Part shown: positions 60,670-64,000 of the stretch, piece by piece | Numbering within the stretch: position 1 is the first letter of the stretch | How the letters are laid out: each line of letters starts with the position of its first letter | Assembly: GCA_964492065.1 (NCBI GenBank) | Contig: CAZBHH010000009.1 | Location: forward strand, 1 to 64,000 | DNA from: JADKAC01 sp964492065 | GTDB lineage: Bacteria; Bacteroidota; Bacteroidia; Chitinophagales; BACL12 | DNA length: 64,000 bases | Direction: 5' to 3' | Program-made: the position numbers and the translations under genes | Notes under the pieces: generated by a model | Databases searched by the model: none | Told to the model about the DNA's origin: nothing | Seen by the model: only the letters and a program-made list of their open reading frames with translations

Positions 60670-62199
60670 TGCCGGCATATAAATTTGCGCCCCCGGTCCA
60701 ATGGGTAAACCGAGTAATACCCACACGACCAACAGCAGGCTCCAGCCGATAATAAACACGACGGTATAAGGCAACATCGTCGAAATAACGGTACCTATTC
60801 CCGCCTTTTTATCGTAGCGCTGGATAAAGGCGACAATCAAAGCGAAGTAACTCATCATCGGCGAAATAATATTGGTTACGCTGTCGCCGATGCGATATAC
60901 CATTTGCGTGTATTCCGGCGTGTACCCCAACAACATAAACATCGGAATAAATACCGGCGCCATGATAGCCCATTTGGCCGAGGCACTGCCCATCACCAGG
61001 TTAATGGTCGCAGCGATGATTATGAACAGCAGCATGAGCGGTATCCCCTGAATGCCCGTGGATTTTAAAAGTTCCGCACCGTTAATCGCAGTAATCAAAC
61101 CCAAATTCGTCCAATTAAAAAAAGCGACGAACTGCGCAGCAAAAAACACGAGGACGATATAGGAACCCAATGTCTCCATTGCCTTTGCCATACCCTTCAT
61201 GACATCGCTGTCGTTGCGAATGGTCTTTGCGCCGATACCGTAGGCAATACCGCATGCCGCCGCCGAAAAAAACAGCAGTGTAACAATCCCGCTCATAAAT
61301 GGCGAATGCAGGATACTATGCGTTTCGGCATCTCTTAAGAAACCGTTTGTGGGAATTAACCCCCACAGTACCAGCCCGGTAAAAATAAGTGCGGTAATTC
61401 CCGCATAACGCACGCCCTTTCTCTCATCGGCGCTCAGTGTTTTGAGTTCCTCCGCTTTCTCATCGCCGTGATAAGCACCCAGCCGGGGTTCAACAATTTT
61501 TTCAGTCACCCAGGTTCCCATACCGGTGATTAAAAAAGTGGAAGCCGCCATAAAGAAATAGTTACAAGCCGGATTCACCAGGTAGCCGGGATCAATAATC
61601 TTTGCCGCCTCCGTCGATAATCCCGCCAGGAGCGGATCTACCGTACCGAGCAATAAATTAGCGCTATACCCGCCGCTGACACCGGCAAATGCCGCCGCTA
61701 ACCCTGCGAGCGGGTTGCGGCCTACGGCGAGAAAAATTATCGCCGCCAACGGTACTAACAACACATACCCCACTTCGCTGGCCGCATTGCTCATCACACC
61801 GGCAAATACGATTACCATCGTCAGCAATCGCTTCGGAGACGACAATACCAACAAGCGCAACAGAGCGCCGATCAATCCGGAACCCTCGGCAATACCGATA
61901 CCCAATAAAGCGACCAACACGGTGCCCAACGGCGCAAATGACGTGAAGTTGGTAACGAGCTTTTTGAGAATCATTGCCAGCCCTTCGCGGCTCATCAGGT
62001 TAAATACTTCTACGGTCTCTCCGGTGCCCGGATGTGCGACACTCACATCGAACAAACTGATAATGCCCGAAAGAATTACTACGAGGAATGCCAACAATGC
62101 AAACAGCGTGGCGGGATGAGGTAATGCATTACCTATGCGCTCGATACCTGACAAAAATTTATCTGTCCAGGTCCGTTTTGAGGGTACACTTTTATTCAT
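60664..62199 (-). CDS. AbgT family transporter (p-aminobenzoyl-glutamate/drug type)
   Basis: 511 aa, the usual AbgT length, with about eleven hydrophobic segments. Family phrases are LPHPATLFALLA, GGYSANLLLGTVDPLLAG and GSASAKWAIMAPVFIPM. The family imports p-aminobenzoyl-glutamate in E. coli; other members (MtrF, YdaH) export sulfonamides by proton exchange. Folate genes are not nearby. It may be followed in the same direction by nothing else, since the thioesterase gene is convergent with a 6-bp overlap. Confidence 0.92.
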   Translation of the reverse strand: MNKSVPSKRTWTDKFLSGIERIGNALPHPATLFALLAFLVVILSGIISLFDVSVAHPGTGETVEVFNLMSREGLAMILKKLVTNFTSFAPLGTVLVALLGIGIAEGSGLIGALLRLLVLSSPKRLLTMVIVFAGVMSNAASEVGYVLLVPLAAIIFLAVGRNPLAGLAAAFAGVSGGYSANLLLGTVDPLLAGLSTEAAKIIDPGYLVNPACNYFFMAASTFLITGMGTWVTEKIVEPRLGAYHGDEKAEELKTLSADERKGVRYAGITALIFTGLVLWGLIPTNGFLRDAETHSILHSPFMSGIVTLLFFSAAACGIAYGIGAKTIRNDSDVMKGMAKAMETLGSYIVLVFFAAQFVAFFNWTNLGLITAINGAELLKSTGIQGIPLMLLFIIIAATINLVMGSASAKWAIMAPVFIPMFMLLGYTPEYTQMVYRIGDSVTNIISPMMSYFALIVAFIQRYDKKAGIGTVISTMLPYTVVFIIGWSLLLVVWVLLGLPIGPGAQIYMPAS

Positions 62200-62250
62200 T
62201 AATGCGTATTGGGTTGAAAAACTGGGTTGAAAACGTTTTGTGAATAAGTT

Positions 62251-63543
62251 TCAGAATGTCAGTTTGGTCAAAGCCTGTTCCAAACTTTCGATGGACCCTG
62301 CCACATCATCCATCGTACAAGTACCGATGCTCAACCGGAACCAGGGAGATTCCCGTGAGGCGCCAAATGCATAAAACGGAACTATGCCGATTCGTGCTGT
62401 ACTCAATAAATAATCAGCCACATCGGCCATAGTTTCAATCGTCTTGCCATCGGCAGTTTTTGCGCCGCGAAAATCGATATACACCGTCAGGTAAATAGCT
62501 GCTTCCGGTGGAATACAGTCAACCGGGAAACCCTTTTGTTTCAACCGGGTGAACCCTTCATAAAACCCGTTGAGGCGGTCGGAAATCTGGCGGCGGAACT
62601 TCATAATAAATGCATCCACTTCATCATCCATCTGCAAAAATTTTGCAGTGGCCACCTGTTCTGCTTTTGGACTCCATGCGCCGATATGTGATAATATGGC
62701 CTTCATTTTATCGATGATCGGCTTAGGGCCAAATGCCCAACCGACTCTTACGCCCGTAGCGGATAGCGCCTTGGAGATGCCATCCACATAAATCACGTAA
62801 TCCCGCAATTCGGGCCTCAGGCTCACCGGGTCGTAGTGCTTGGTGGTACCGTTGGTTAGCATCCAGTAAATCTGGTCGTATAAAATATACAGGGGTTTTT
62901 CATTTTCGCCCCGGCGGTTATTTTCTTCAATCACCAAATCGCAAATATCGCTCAATGCATTTTTTGAGAACGTGGTGCCGGTAGGATTAAGCGGTGAGCA
63001 CAAAGCGAGTAATGCGGCGCCTTTCAAATGCGGCGCAAGGCTCGCTGCCGTTGGCATAAAATGATCTTCCGCAGTGGTCTCTAAACAAATACCGTCGCCA
63101 CCGGCCAAATAGGTGTAATGATTATTGTTCCAGGACGGCACCGGATAAATTACCTTATCGCCCGGATTGAGCACCGTGCGAAACACACCGTAAATCAATG
63201 GCCTCGCACCGCCGCTGATTAAAAATTCATCGGCAGTGTAGTGCAAGCCCTGGTATTTTTCGATAAATGCAGCGGCTGCCGTTCGCAATCTCTCGATGCC
63301 GTTGGCCATGGGGTAATTTGTTTCCCTGTTGCGGTACGCCTCAATTATCTCATCCTCCAACACTTTGGGTATCGGAAACACCTGCGGATCAAAATCGCCG
63401 ATTGTCAGATTGTAAATCTGTTCGCCTTTTTTAATTTTCGCACTTATCTCATTTGCAAGTTTTATTATCTCCGAACCTATCAGGTTTTCAGCCATTGCTG
63501 ATACCTGAAGATTATGTGTTGTAGCCATACCGGTTGCTGTCAT
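62251..63543 (-). CDS. Pyridoxal-phosphate aminotransferase class I/II
   Basis: 430 aa (Met at residue 6 or 17 could also be the start). It is an aspartate-aminotransferase-fold enzyme. The substrate loop is NLTIGDFDPQVFPIP, the cofactor loop SGGARPLIY, the family motif CSPLNPTGTTFS, PLP phosphate/ring contacts YDQIYW and the Schiff-base Lys in VDGISKALSATGVRVGW. The C-terminal Arg is in WFRLSIGT. The closest guess is an aspartate or aromatic aminotransferase; the exact substrate is not decided. It is on the same strand as, and upstream of, AbgT with a 51-bp gap. Confidence 0.92.
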   Translation of the reverse strand: MTATGMATTHNLQVSAMAENLIGSEIIKLANEISAKIKKGEQIYNLTIGDFDPQVFPIPKVLEDEIIEAYRNRETNYPMANGIERLRTAAAAFIEKYQGLHYTADEFLISGGARPLIYGVFRTVLNPGDKVIYPVPSWNNNHYTYLAGGDGICLETTAEDHFMPTAASLAPHLKGAALLALCSPLNPTGTTFSKNALSDICDLVIEENNRRGENEKPLYILYDQIYWMLTNGTTKHYDPVSLRPELRDYVIYVDGISKALSATGVRVGWAFGPKPIIDKMKAILSHIGAWSPKAEQVATAKFLQMDDEVDAFIMKFRRQISDRLNGFYEGFTRLKQKGFPVDCIPPEAAIYLTVYIDFRGAKTADGKTIETMADVADYLLSTARIGIVPFYAFGASRESPWFRLSIGTCTMDDVAGSIESLEQALTKLTF

Positions 63544-63666
63544 TGGCGCAATTTAACAGATTAAAATGAATTTTCCGAATAGCGGGGAAATTACAAACAT
63601 TTTTTTTTAAAAAATTTCCTGCTCATCGCAGAAATTGAGAAATCCACAAAGAAGCGGATTACAAAA

Positions 63667-64000
63667 TTATCGCACATAAACGGCATGCGCACGTCTCGGT
63701 ATTAATTTTCCAAAAGGCGCCAGGTGTAATCCGTTCTCTGTCGCCACATGGATAAATGCATCTTCATAACCCGGAGTAACCGCAACCAATAAACCGCCGC
63801 TGGTTTGCGGATCGCAAAGAATATTTTTTTTGTAATTATCCAAACCATCTATTCTTTCGCCGTAAGAATCGAAATTTCTGTTTGTGCCGCCGGGAATACA
63901 CGCTTGCTCCAAATAATAATCTAAAATCTCATTATCAAATACGGGCACTTTATTAAAAAATATTTCTGCGCTCACGCCGCATGCATCACACAACTCCGTC
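63667..64000 (-). CDS. selD: Selenide, water dikinase, C-terminal part (cut by window edge)
   Basis: About 111 residues, running out of the window at its 5' end. The frame continues beyond the first TTG at 63993, which is an internal Leu (TELCDACGVS). The ATP-grasp/PurM-like C-terminal motif ILCDPQTSGGLLVAV is diagnostic for SelD, which makes selenophosphate for selenocysteine or 2-selenouridine. The end YVR is typical in length. The partner genes (selA, selU/mnmH) are not in the window. Confidence 0.85.
   Translation of the reverse strand, partial: TELCDACGVSAEIFFNKVPVFDNEILDYYLEQACIPGGTNRNFDSYGERIDGLDNYKKNILCDPQTSGGLLVAVTPGYEDAFIHVATENGLHLAPFGKLIPRRAHAVYVR

Overview
The window comes from a member of the Bacteroidota, most likely an environmental or uncultured lineage in the Saprospirales/Chitinophagales/Sphingobacteriales range. 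The evidence is: type IX secretion (T9SS) cargo with type A C-terminal sorting domains and with CHU_C (gliding-motility-type, type B) domains, a PorP/SprF-family protein beside a PorE-like protein, many Bacteroidetes-type -7 promoter elements (TAnnTTTG), family-typical proteins (DUF4783, DUF4920, DUF5723), and the gene order surE - small membrane protein - lpxB. No rRNA, phage, insertion sequence or CRISPR array was seen. Two tRNA genes are present, Ala-GGC and Lys-TTT, neither with an encoded CCA.

Layout. 1-8.3 kb (minus strand): a secreted protein, a decayed fabD tail (plus strand) beside a long hairpin, the pyruvate dehydrogenase E2 gene, and then a small GxxExxY-family PD-(D/E)XK protein gene set between two arrays of self-complementary repeats with a 71-bp period, followed by an M16 protease and dnaX. 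8.3-18 kb: TspO and an amino-acid degradation group (proline dehydrogenase, homogentisate dioxygenase, 4-hydroxyphenylpyruvate dioxygenase, P5C dehydrogenase), with a T9SS cargo gene and two alpha/beta hydrolases among them. 18-22 kb: a T9SS module of CHU_C adhesin, PorP/SprF protein and TPR/beta-propeller/SPOR protein. 22-36 kb: surE, lpxB, tRNA-Ala, a PLP enzyme, an M20 peptidase, gpmI, nadC, an LtaS-like phosphotransferase translationally coupled to a diacylglycerol-kinase-family gene, SUI1, csaA and a lectin/CHU_C protein. 36-47 kb: dnaE, trxA, a DUF58 protein, an exported PHB-depolymerase-like esterase, a SLOG-like orphan, a small eRF1-like protein and a fused oligopeptide ABC ATPase. 47-64 kb: a lipoprotein/outer-membrane pair, a geranylgeranyl-reductase-family enzyme, tRNA-Lys, an FkbM methyltransferase, Nif3 with its zinc-ribbon partner, a TPR protein, a T9SS cargo protein, murB, fatty-acid genes, an AbgT transporter, an aminotransferase and the C-terminal end of selD, cut by the window edge.

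Most of the window is ordinary housekeeping DNA. The least explained element is the GxxExxY gene with its palindromic repeat arrays (2328-3416). The arrays fill almost all the space between the three co-directional genes. Their second half alternates two unit types, which means a 142-bp dimer was amplified. Other points recovered only by reading the intergenic sequence are two decayed gene ends (fabD at 804-957; a T9SS sorting domain at 26998-27150) and a possible TTCG variant of the -7 promoter box in front of several genes.
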